Shown here piece after piece: positions 15,941 to 22,237 of a stretch of DNA of 24,926 nt; position 1 is the first letter of the stretch; every line of letters starts with the position of its first letter. A program made the position numbers and the translations under genes. The stretch is from a virus. The stretch spans positions 1 to 24,926 of the IMG/VR virus record IMGVR_UViG_3300025168_000628; one strand, 5' to 3'. The notes beneath the pieces were generated by a model. It saw only the letters and a list, made by a program, of their open reading frames with translations. It ran no database searches and had not been told where the DNA came from.

Positions 15941-16147
15941 ATGTATAAAATAACTCACAAGAAAACAGGATTCATTCATTACTTTAATTCAAAAGAAACT
16001 GCAAATTTTGTTAATGCTAATGGATCTAAAAATTACAAAGTGGAAGAGGTTAGAACTTTAAACAAGTCAGAAATTTTTTACGCTTTTTTAACTTTAACTT
16101 TAATGGCAATTTTGACTCTTGCCTTTATTTATTATGCAACCAATTAA
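15941..16147 (+). CDS. Small C-tail-anchored membrane protein, first early gene
   Basis: Encodes 68 residues. Residues 1-45 are soluble (KKTGFIHYFNSKETANFVNA, then YKVEEVRTLNKSE). Residues 46-65 form a hydrophobic membrane segment (FYAFLTLTLMAILTLAFIYY) near the C-terminus. The soluble part would face the cytoplasm in a tail-anchored topology. It is the first gene after the TATATTTG promoter, so it should be made soon after infection. Host takeover or superinfection exclusion are possible roles, but nothing in the sequence identifies one. The start is well placed after an AAAAATAAA leader. Confidence 0.65.
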   Translation: MYKITHKKTGFIHYFNSKETANFVNANGSKNYKVEEVRTLNKSEIFYAFLTLTLMAILTLAFIYYATN

Positions 16148-16148
16148 A

Positions 16149-16706
16149 ATGGAAGAAAAGCTACAACCAGCACGATTAGCTCTAATGACTATGTTTAAAG
16201 TATTAGAAAAGGATATAATTCAAATGAAGAGTAGAAAACAAAAGAAAGTTCATGCTCGGATGTTTTACAATTATTATTTGTGGAAGGTCTTCAAAGTACC
16301 TCATAATGATATTAAAAAACATATTGAGGGAATGCATCATGCAACCAGTATTTACTTAAAGAATAAATTAGAATTTGAAATGGATAAATATGATTCTGTT
16401 GCAACGGAATGGGAAACTTTTTTATATTTTGCAGAGTATCAAGAAAGTAAACAATTAGATAGATCAAAAGTTAAATGTTTTATAGAAGAATATAAAAAGA
16501 AACAAGAGAAAATTAAGAAATGGGAATCTAATCATATTGATATGGATGATTGGTTTAAATATAGTGGAAAAACAGAAGAAGATTCTACAGAATATAAAAA
16601 TCTAATTGATAAAAAAAATGGATTTGTATCTAAAAAATCAAGAAAAGAATATTTTAGAGAATATTGGAGAAAAAGATCATTAAAAGAAAATACTAAAAAA
16701 AATTAA
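16149..16706 (+). CDS. DnaA domain IV-like DNA-binding protein (possible replication initiator)
   Basis: Encodes 185 residues from ATG 16149, just after the previous stop; ATGs at 16119 and 16134 lie inside the previous gene. Residues about 15-82 resemble the C-terminal DNA-binding domain of DnaA: a helix with FKVLEKDIIQMKSRKQKK, then ARMFYNYYLWKVF, then the signature-like HIEGMHHATSIYLKNKL (58-74), where DnaA has GRDHTTV followed by a helix. There is no AAA+ domain. The C-terminal 100 residues are charged and helical. This could recognise phage origin sites or compete with host DnaA. The match is pattern-based and needs a profile search; the gene itself is clear. Confidence 0.6.
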   Translation: MEEKLQPARLALMTMFKVLEKDIIQMKSRKQKKVHARMFYNYYLWKVFKVPHNDIKKHIEGMHHATSIYLKNKLEFEMDKYDSVATEWETFLYFAEYQESKQLDRSKVKCFIEEYKKKQEKIKKWESNHIDMDDWFKYSGKTEEDSTEYKNLIDKKNGFVSKKSRKEYFREYWRKRSLKENTKKN

Positions 16707-16721
16707 TTAAATAAAAAAACT

Positions 16722-17330
16722 ATGAAAGGAATTTTAGCTACAGGAAACACCGAAACAAAAAGAGAAATAGTTCCATCAGGAACTCACATTGCAAGATGCT
16801 ACTCAATGATCCATATTGGAACAGTTGAATGGGAATGGCAAGGAGAAACAAAATATTCAAATAAAATTAGAGTTACTTTTGAATTACCACATGAAATGAG
16901 AGATTTTGGAGGAGAAAAAAAACCAATGCAAATAAGTAAAGAATATAGGTTATCCTTACATGAGAAGTCTAATCTAAGAAGAGATTTAGAGGGGTGGAGA
17001 GGAAAATCTTTTACAAGTAAAGAATTAGCTCATTTTGATATAACTAATTTAATTAGCAAAGAATGTAATATATCTATTATTTATAAGACTTCAAAAAGTG
17101 GAAATGAATTTGCTCAAATAGGAAGTATTTCAGGAATAACAAAAGGAACTAAATGCCCTAAACAATTTAATGATTCATTCATATTTAATTATGAAGATAA
17201 TTTTAATGTTGAATGGTTAGAACAACAGCCAGAATGGATTAAAGATCAGATAAAAAATACTGATGAATATAAGAGTAAAATGAATCAAAAGAAATTACAA
17301 GACACTCCAACTGATGATATGCCATTTTAA
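16722..17330 (+). CDS. Single-stranded DNA-binding protein (phage OB-fold type)
   Basis: Encodes 202 residues. The N-terminal two thirds are beta-rich (REIVPSGTHIARCYSMIHIG, then KYSNKIRVTFELP and ECNISIIYKTSKSGNEFAQIG), consistent with an OB fold of the phage DUF669/gp2.5 style. The C-terminus is acidic and ends PTDDMPF, closely resembling the SSB tip DDDIPF that recruits replication and repair partners. It probably coats single-stranded DNA during replication and recombination. It starts 15 bases after the previous gene and ends two bases before the next. The tail is directly visible; the fold is inferred. Confidence 0.7.
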   Translation: MKGILATGNTETKREIVPSGTHIARCYSMIHIGTVEWEWQGETKYSNKIRVTFELPHEMRDFGGEKKPMQISKEYRLSLHEKSNLRRDLEGWRGKSFTSKELAHFDITNLISKECNISIIYKTSKSGNEFAQIGSISGITKGTKCPKQFNDSFIFNYEDNFNVEWLEQQPEWIKDQIKNTDEYKSKMNQKKLQDTPTDDMPF

Positions 17331-17332
17331 TC

Positions 17333-17704
17333 ATGATAAAAGGATTTGAAAAACTAACGGATGAATTAACAGATGATGAACTAAAAAAAGTTCCATCAAT
17401 TGTTAAAGGTATTGGAAAACGTATTGGAAAAGAAAATGCAGTTACTTCCAAGATCATTTGCGACAAAATGAATCTGATTGGAGTTAGATTGAGAAAGATA
17501 ATTCACTTTATTAGAGTAAACAATTTACTTTATGGATTATGCTCAAACTCAAAAGGTTATTATGTTGCAAAAAACATTAAAGAACTTGAGGATAATAACA
17601 AAAGTTTACAACAAAGAATTGCATCTCAAATTGAAATATTAAACGCTCTTGAAAAACAAGCTGTTATGTTTGGAGGAACTGGAGAACAAACAGATTTTGA
17701 ATGA
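17333..17704 (+). CDS. Winged-helix-like DNA-binding protein, unknown role
   Basis: Encodes 123 residues. Residues 30-78 (GKENAVTSKIICDKMNLIGV, then RLRKIIHFIRVNNLLYGLCS and NSKGYYVA) have the pattern of a winged helix: recognition helix, then a wing with Gly-Tyr-Tyr. A helical stretch follows (ELEDNNKSLQQRIASQIEIL, residues 84-103) that may form a coiled coil for dimerisation. This type of small protein is common beside replication genes of Bacteroidetes phages, to my recollection. The stop overlaps the methyltransferase start (ATGA at 17701), so the two are coupled. A regulatory or replication-accessory role is inferred. Confidence 0.65.
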   Translation: MIKGFEKLTDELTDDELKKVPSIVKGIGKRIGKENAVTSKIICDKMNLIGVRLRKIIHFIRVNNLLYGLCSNSKGYYVAKNIKELEDNNKSLQQRIASQIEILNALEKQAVMFGGTGEQTDFE

Positions 17705-18324
17705 AAGTTTTAGAATTATTTGCAGGTAGTAGATCAGTTGGAAAAGTTGCTGAAGAAATGGGATTTGAAGTTTTTTCTGTTGATATAAATAATTTTGAAA
17801 ATATTGATTATGTAGTAGATATATTAGATTTTGATGTAAATAAAATTCCTTTTGTTCCAGATGTTATTTGGGCAAGCCCTCCTTGTACTTATTTTAGTGT
17901 AGCTTCAATAGGGCACCATTGGAATAAAGATCATACTCCTAAAACTAAAGAATCTATTTTAGGCCTTAAAATTTTAAATAAAACTTTATCTATTATAAAA
18001 CAATTTCCTCAATCAAAATTTTTTATAGAAAATCCAAGAGGAAAAATGAGAAGAATAATTAAAGGAATAAATAGAACAACAGTAACCTATTGTAGCTATG
18101 GAGATGATAGAATGAAGCCAACAGATATTTGGAGCAATAACATTAAGGATATTTTTAATAAGGATGGATGGATTCCAAAACCAATTTGTTTTAATGGAAA
18201 TGTAAATTGTAAACATGAAGCTGCTCCAAGAGGATCTAAAACAGGAACTCAAGGAAGAAAAAATAATTATGAAAGAAGTAAAATTCCAACTCAATTAATA
18301 AAAGAAATACTTTTATCAATATGA
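17701..18324 (+). CDS. Compact C5-type DNA cytosine methyltransferase
   Basis: Encodes 207 residues with C5-methyltransferase motifs: MKVLELFAGSRSVGKVAEEM (motif I, SAM binding), SVDIN (26-30), ASPPCTYFS (58-66, motif IV with catalytic C62), FFIENPRG (107-114, motif VI-like, E110) and YCSYGDDRMKPTDIWSN (130-146). A C-terminal KIPTQLIKEI helix resembles motif X. The length is well below the usual 300 or more residues, with little room for a target-recognition domain. It could protect phage DNA from host restriction or mark it. Both ends overlap neighbours as ATGA junctions, so it is integral to the operon. Specificity cannot be read from sequence. Confidence 0.8.
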   Translation: MKVLELFAGSRSVGKVAEEMGFEVFSVDINNFENIDYVVDILDFDVNKIPFVPDVIWASPPCTYFSVASIGHHWNKDHTPKTKESILGLKILNKTLSIIKQFPQSKFFIENPRGKMRRIIKGINRTTVTYCSYGDDRMKPTDIWSNNIKDIFNKDGWIPKPICFNGNVNCKHEAAPRGSKTGTQGRKNNYERSKIPTQLIKEILLSI

Positions 18325-18959
18325 ACATAAAAAGAATCCAGAAAAGTAAAAACTATTCTATAATCTCAAATGAGATATTAAGAAGAAAGGATTTAAGCTT
18401 AAAAGCAAAAGGATTAATGAGTTTGATATTATCCCTGCCAGATTCTTGGGATCTTACAGTAAATGGATTAGTAGAGATTGTAAAAGAGTCTAAGAACACC
18501 ATTTACACCGTTCTAAAGGAATTAAACAATTTTGGATATGTAGAACGTAACAGAATAACAGATAACACTGGAAAAGTGGTTAAATGGGAACTTATAGTTT
18601 ATGAGAGTCCACTTACCAAAAAGCCACAACTTAAAAAACCAGATTTGGAAAACTGCATACAAATAAGTACTGATAATAAAATAAATACTAATTTAAATAA
18701 GATATATTGGATTGATGAAATTAAAGAGTTAAATTATCCAAAAGAAATGAAAGAAGATTTTATTGGATATTGGAGTGAAGAATCTAAAACTGGTAAAACA
18801 AGACAATCCCTCCAGCGTACTTGGAACACTGAAAGAAGATTGAAAACGTGGGCAAAGAATGACAAGAATTGGAATAAAACTAAAACATCAAAGATTGATT
18901 CTCAAATTGATTCTTATGTTGGAGCATTAAATTTATTAGAACAGAAATATAAAAACTAA
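18321..18959 (+). CDS. Helix-turn-helix replication initiator (RepO-like)
   Basis: Encodes 212 residues. The N-terminal 100 residues match the phage replication-protein winged-helix pattern: YSIISNEILRRKDLSLKAKG (residues 11-30), then LMSLILSLPDSWDLTVNGL and LKELNNFGYVERNR. The C-terminal part (FIGYWSEESKTGKTRQSLQR, then WNTERRLKTWAKN) is like the end of phage O-type proteins, which recruit host helicase at the origin, sometimes located inside the gene. The gene starts at an ATGA overlap with the methyltransferase. No polymerase or helicase gene is visible in the window, consistent with a recruiter that uses host machinery. The initiator role is inferred. Confidence 0.75.
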   Translation: MNIKRIQKSKNYSIISNEILRRKDLSLKAKGLMSLILSLPDSWDLTVNGLVEIVKESKNTIYTVLKELNNFGYVERNRITDNTGKVVKWELIVYESPLTKKPQLKKPDLENCIQISTDNKINTNLNKIYWIDEIKELNYPKEMKEDFIGYWSEESKTGKTRQSLQRTWNTERRLKTWAKNDKNWNKTKTSKIDSQIDSYVGALNLLEQKYKN

Positions 18960-18960
18960 A
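18944..18960 (+). repeat. Gene-end direct repeat, copy 1
   Basis: The 17-base sequence GAAATATAAAAACTAAA covers the stop codon of the RepO-like gene and occurs again, identically, at the end of the next small gene (19048-19064). Shorter versions end the two following genes: AAATATAAAAACATA near 20347 and ATATAAAAACTAA near 20730. Confidence 0.6.
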
Positions 18961-18964
18961 TGAA

Positions 18965-19063
18965 ATGACAGAACAAGAAGTGATATTTTTATTATTAGGA
19001 ATCTTATTAGGTATGCAGGGAGTGATATTTTTAGAATTAATAAAAAAGAAATATAAAAACTAA
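18965..19063 (+). CDS. Tiny membrane protein, unknown function
   Basis: Encodes 32 residues from ATG 18965, six bases after the previous stop, to TAA at 19061-19063. Residues 6-24 are hydrophobic (VIFLLLGILLGMQGVIFLE) and would span a membrane once, followed by a KKKYKN tail. It fills the gap between two clear genes in the same direction and has a typical A-rich leader, which supports it being real. The last residues and stop are a repeat of the end of the preceding gene, so part of it could have arisen by duplication. No family is recognised. Confidence 0.5.
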   Translation: MTEQEVIFLLLGILLGMQGVIFLELIKKKYKN

Positions 19064-19064
19064 A
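19048..19064 (+). repeat. Gene-end direct repeat, copy 2
   Basis: Identical to the 17 bases at 18944-18960 and in the same relation to a stop codon (encoding KYKN then TAA). It lies four bases before the start of the IbrA-like gene, marking the left edge of the unusual cassette. Confidence 0.6.
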
Positions 19065-19067
19065 ATA

Positions 19068-20363
19068 ATGAAAAACTATAACGAAAACAAAAATGTTTAT
19101 GAAGCTGCAAACGAAAGAATTGATTTTATCTTTAATAATTTTGAAAGAATTTACATGTCTTTTAGTGGAGGTAAAGATTCTGGAGTAATGTTAAATCTTG
19201 TATTAGAGTACATGAGGAAAAATAATATAACTGATAAAATAGGATTAATGGTTTTAGATAATGAAGCTAATTATGAATATTCTTTAAAATTTATGCATAA
19301 AATAATAAATGAAAATATAGATTTATTAGATGTTTATTGGTGCTGTTTACCCGTAACACTTCCTTGCACTGTTAGTAGTTATGAAATAGATTGGCAATGC
19401 TGGGGAGTTAACGATGAAAAAAGATGGATAAGGCCTATGCCAAATGAAGATTATATAGTTAATATAGATAATCATAAATTTGATTTTTTTATTGAAAATA
19501 TGTCTTATGATGAATTTTGGGATAAATTTGGAGAATGGTATGCACAAGATAAAAAATGTGCAAATTTTATAGGAATAAGAACTGATGAAAGTTTAAATAG
19601 GTATAGAGCTATAATGAACAAAAACAAAATCATGATCAATAATTTATGTTGGACTAAAAAAAATACAAAAAATTGTTATAATGTATATCCTATTTATGAT
19701 TGGAGAACAGAAGATGTTTGGATAGCTAATGAAAAATACAATTGGATATATAATGAACTTTACGATATATTTTGGAAGGCAGGACTAACCATTGCTCAAA
19801 TGAGAGTAGCAAGTCCTTTTATGAGTGAATCTAAATCAAGTCTAAATTTATATAGAATTATTGATGGGCATGTTTGGAGTAGATTATGTGCTAGAGTTTC
19901 AGGAGCTAATTTTATAGCTACCTATGGAAAACAATTAACATACAAATCATTTACCTTGCCAGATAATCACACTTGGAAAAGTTTCTGTAAATTTTTATTA
20001 AATACACTACCAAAAGAATCTGGAGAAAATTTTAAGTTGCGCTTTATTCAATCATTAAAATATTGGTGGAGAGTAGGGCGGGGATTAGAAGATAAGGTAA
20101 TAGAAGATTTAACAAAAAATAACATTGATTTTAAGTTAGGAGAAAAAACAAGACATGGTAGAAAAGATAAAACATGCGTAAGAATGATTCCTCCAGATCA
20201 TTTAGACATGTTAAAATGTCATAATTCAGATGTTACAAGTTGGAAAAGATTTGTAATTACAATATTAAAAAATGATCATACTTGCAAATATTTAGGTTTG
20301 GCTCCTACACACGAACAAGCAAAACGACAAAGAATAATTCAAAACAAATATAAAAACATATAA
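19068..20363 (+). CDS. PAPS reductase-fold protein, IbrA-like (DUF3440-type C-terminus)
   Basis: Encodes 431 residues. The PP-loop SGGKDS at residues 33-38 marks the ATP-pyrophosphatase/PAPS-reductase fold, which activates a substrate through adenylation or binds an adenylated nucleotide. Further IbrA-like features are VLDNEANYEYSLKFM (62-76), WCCLPVTLPC (91-100), the Trp-rich IDWQCWGVNDEKRWIRPMP (107-125), and a C-terminal domain containing SWKRFVITILKND (391-403). The function of IbrA is not biochemically known; IbrA and IbrB were described as regulators of eib genes in E. coli prophages. Here the ParB-like IbrB partner lies 399 bases downstream, with an EctC homologue between them. Sulfate assimilation is unlikely in this setting. 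Confidence 0.85.
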   Translation: MKNYNENKNVYEAANERIDFIFNNFERIYMSFSGGKDSGVMLNLVLEYMRKNNITDKIGLMVLDNEANYEYSLKFMHKIINENIDLLDVYWCCLPVTLPCTVSSYEIDWQCWGVNDEKRWIRPMPNEDYIVNIDNHKFDFFIENMSYDEFWDKFGEWYAQDKKCANFIGIRTDESLNRYRAIMNKNKIMINNLCWTKKNTKNCYNVYPIYDWRTEDVWIANEKYNWIYNELYDIFWKAGLTIAQMRVASPFMSESKSSLNLYRIIDGHVWSRLCARVSGANFIATYGKQLTYKSFTLPDNHTWKSFCKFLLNTLPKESGENFKLRFIQSLKYWWRVGRGLEDKVIEDLTKNNIDFKLGEKTRHGRKDKTCVRMIPPDHLDMLKCHNSDVTSWKRFVITILKNDHTCKYLGLAPTHEQAKRQRIIQNKYKNI

Positions 20364-20364
20364 A

Positions 20365-20742
20365 ATGAAAGTAATTAATGAAAACGATTTAATAGGAACA
20401 GAAAGAGATGTTAAATTTAAAGAAGGTAGAAGTATTAGAATGATATTAGAAAAGGATGGAATGGGATTCTCATTTCATAAAACAATTATTCCAAAAGGAA
20501 AAAAAGGACATTGGCACTACAAATATCATAAGGAATCATGCTATTGTATTAAAGGAAAGGGAATATTAACAAATTTAACAACTAAAGAAAAATATAAAAT
20601 TAATGTTGGAGATATTTATATATTAGACAATCATGATAATCATACTTTTGAATCATTAGAAGATGTTGTTTTAATATCTGTATTTAATCCTCCAATTAAA
20701 GGAAATGAAATTCATCAAAAAGATGGATCATATAAAAACTAA
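20365..20742 (+). CDS. ectC: Ectoine synthase (EctC) homologue, cupin
   Basis: Encodes 125 residues, the usual EctC length (about 130). The whole sequence follows EctC: LIGTERDV (9-16), EKDGMGFSFHKT (29-40), HWHYKYHKESCYCIKGKG (49-66), GDIYILDNHDNHTF (82-95) and VFNPPIKGNEIHQKDGSY (106-123). Numbering coincides with published EctC: metal ligands E57, Y85 and H93 are all present, as are R25, T40, Y52, H55, F107, E115 and H117. Position 21, usually Trp, is Gly. EctC cyclises N-gamma-acetyl-diaminobutyrate to the compatible solute ectoine. No ectA or ectB gene is in the window, so the substrate must come from the host, or differ. It starts one base after the IbrA-like gene. Confidence 0.82.
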   Translation: MKVINENDLIGTERDVKFKEGRSIRMILEKDGMGFSFHKTIIPKGKKGHWHYKYHKESCYCIKGKGILTNLTTKEKYKINVGDIYILDNHDNHTFESLEDVVLISVFNPPIKGNEIHQKDGSYKN

Positions 20743-20761
20743 CTAAACAAATTAAAAGAAA

Positions 20762-21286
20762 ATGAAAACAGAAAAATTTTTATCTCCAGTTTACAATGTA
20801 TTAAGAGTACATATAAGTAAAGTAAAGGCAAATGATTATAATCCAAACGCAGTTGCTCCTCCAGAAATGGAACTATTAGAAACCTCTATTTGGGAAGATG
20901 GTTATACTATGCCAATTGTTACTGTTTATGATCCAGAATCAGAAATGTATATTGTAGTAGATGGATTCCATAGATACTCAACAATGATTAATAGTAAAAG
21001 AATAAGAGAAAGAGAGGAAGATCATTTACCAATTAGTGTTTTAAATAAAGATATTTCAGATAGAATGGCCTCCACAATTAGACATAATAGAGCTAGAGGA
21101 AGTCATAATATAGATTTAATGAGTACAATTGTAAGTGAATTAGTAGAAATGGGAAAAGGAGATGCTTGGATATGCAAACACATTGGAATGAGTAAAGATG
21201 AATTATTAAGAATGAAACAAATAACTGGTTTATCTTCTTTGTTTCAAAATAAAGACTTTTCACAAAGTTGGGATGCTGAGATATGA
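20762..21286 (+). CDS. ParB/sulfiredoxin-fold protein, IbrB-like
   Basis: Encodes 174 residues. The N-terminal 90 residues have the ParB-like nuclease/sulfiredoxin fold pattern: VHISKVKANDYNPNAV (about 16-31), EMELLETSIWEDGYTMPIVT (36-55) and the nucleotide-site motif IVVDGFHRYSTM (61-72), where GFHR corresponds to the GxHR box. The second half, ASTIRHNRARGSHNIDLMST and then GDAWICKHIGMSKDELLRMK, is a helix-turn-helix-like region typical of IbrB. IbrB always accompanies IbrA in the cases I know. Proteins of this fold bind ATP or CTP and can phosphorylate or hydrolyse. Its stop overlaps the next start (ATGA at 21283). Partition function is unlikely without ParA. Confidence 0.85.
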   Translation: MKTEKFLSPVYNVLRVHISKVKANDYNPNAVAPPEMELLETSIWEDGYTMPIVTVYDPESEMYIVVDGFHRYSTMINSKRIREREEDHLPISVLNKDISDRMASTIRHNRARGSHNIDLMSTIVSELVEMGKGDAWICKHIGMSKDELLRMKQITGLSSLFQNKDFSQSWDAEI

Positions 21287-21723
21287 TAAAACAAATTTTT
21301 ATTCCTTACTGGAGATGGGAGTGTTATAAGAATAAAATGTATAACAAAATATCCAAAGAAGATGAATATATTAAAAAAGAATTATGTTTTAATTTAATGA
21401 ATAATACAAAAGAATTTAGCAGATCAATGCACGATGTAGTTAAATTATGGAATCTAACAATGTTAAATCATCTTTCAAATAAAGGTTTAAACCGAAAAGC
21501 TTTTGTTGGTCAATGTGCTTGTTATTACAAATATCAAATACCAGAATATATTACAAGACAAGTTTGGAAAACTTTAACTAAAGAAAAAAGTATATTAGCA
21601 AATAATGAAGCTATAAAACATATTAAAAAATGGGAATACAAAATAAAATTAAACAATATATTAAATTATGGGAATCAAGATGTTATAAAAAGGGAATACC
21701 AGATGAAGCTCCAATTCAAATAA
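21283..21723 (+). CDS. Unrecognised 146-aa protein in the IbrAB-like cassette
   Basis: Encodes 146 residues starting at an ATGA overlap with the IbrB-like gene. Visible features are FIPYWRWECYKNKMYN near the N-terminus (residues 6-21) and a conserved-looking central block, NRKAFVGQCACYYKYQIPEY then ITRQVWKTLTKE (71-102), rich in aromatic residues with a Cys-x-Cys. The last 30 residues overlap another gene (21630) in a different frame and are low-complexity, so they may not be under selection. I recall small phage proteins of similar look beside IbrAB-like pairs, but cannot name a family. No membrane segment or catalytic motif is seen. Confidence 0.65.
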   Translation: MIKQIFIPYWRWECYKNKMYNKISKEDEYIKKELCFNLMNNTKEFSRSMHDVVKLWNLTMLNHLSNKGLNRKAFVGQCACYYKYQIPEYITRQVWKTLTKEKSILANNEAIKHIKKWEYKIKLNNILNYGNQDVIKREYQMKLQFK

Positions 21724-21887
21724 GTGATAAAGTTCCTTCATATAAAAAAATTTGTTTATCAATATTAAAAAATGATTATAAAGATTTAGGACATATTCCA
21801 AAAAAAAGTAAATATTACTCAATTTTAAAAAGAATAGAAATAGATCAAAGGGAATATTATGGAAAACAATTAAAGTTAAAATTTTGA
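21630..21887 (+). CDS. Small protein repeating the C-terminal domain of the IbrA-like protein
   Basis: Encodes 85 residues. Residues 10-26 (YIKLWESRCYKKGIPDE) and 35-50 (VPSYKKICLSILKNDY) followed by LGHIPKKSKYYSIL resemble the end of the IbrA-like protein (VTSWKRFVITILKNDH then CKYLGLAP). At DNA level the 17 bases CAATATTAAAAAATGAT are identical at 20260-20276 and 21760-21776. ATG 21630 is the only ATG before the conserved part, so the gene overlaps the upstream one by 94 bases. This probably is a stand-alone version of the domain, possibly binding the same partner or nucleic acid. Domain similarity is visible; function is unknown. Confidence 0.65.
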   Translation: MGIQNKIKQYIKLWESRCYKKGIPDEAPIQISDKVPSYKKICLSILKNDYKDLGHIPKKSKYYSILKRIEIDQREYYGKQLKLKF

Positions 21888-22237
21888 AAGAACTAACTAA
21901 AAAATGTATAGGGCTAATATCAAACACTTTAGTTCAATTAGGACAAACAAAATCAGATAAAGATATTTTTATTATTGCTTCTACTCTTGCAGAGGACTTG
22001 ATGAGAGATTTTGGAAACATGAAATGGAATGATGTAGAGGAGGCTTTTAGATCAGGAATAAGAGGAGAAAGATTTGTAGTGAATGTTCAAACTTATTATA
22101 TATGGTTAAGAGCTCAAAAGAAATTGATTGATGAAGATATATGGAAAAAGAACAATCAAATTACATATAGACCAGATAAAAGATTATACAGGCCAAAGAA
22201 AGGAACAGGTTTACTAACTATTAAAAAACTATTATGA
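21884..22237 (+). CDS. Phage protein of unknown function with TTG start
   Basis: Encodes 117 residues starting at TTG 21884, which overlaps the TGA of the preceding gene; no ATG lies in frame before residue 40. The body is helical: SDKDIFIIASTLAEDLMRDF (residues 24-43), then KWNDVEEAFRSGIRGERFVV and QTYYIWLRAQKKL. The segment with a G-(I/V)-R-G turn followed by a Trp helix resembles the N-terminal parts of proteins seen in replication regions of Bacteroidetes phages, where a helicase-loader role is conceivable. The C-terminus is basic (TYRPDKRLYRPKKGTG). Function is not established. Its stop overlaps the next start as ATGA. Confidence 0.55.
   Translation: MKELTKKCIGLISNTLVQLGQTKSDKDIFIIASTLAEDLMRDFGNMKWNDVEEAFRSGIRGERFVVNVQTYYIWLRAQKKLIDEDIWKKNNQITYRPDKRLYRPKKGTGLLTIKKLL

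Noticed and set aside
19068-20363. Assimilatory PAPS reductase (cysH) for sulfate metabolism
   Set aside because: The Trp-rich region, DUF3440-like C-terminus and adjacent ParB-fold partner fit IbrA, and no other sulfur-assimilation gene is present.
20762-21286. Plasmid/phage partition ParB
   Set aside because: No ParA gene or parS-like repeats are present; neighbours and the second half fit IbrB.
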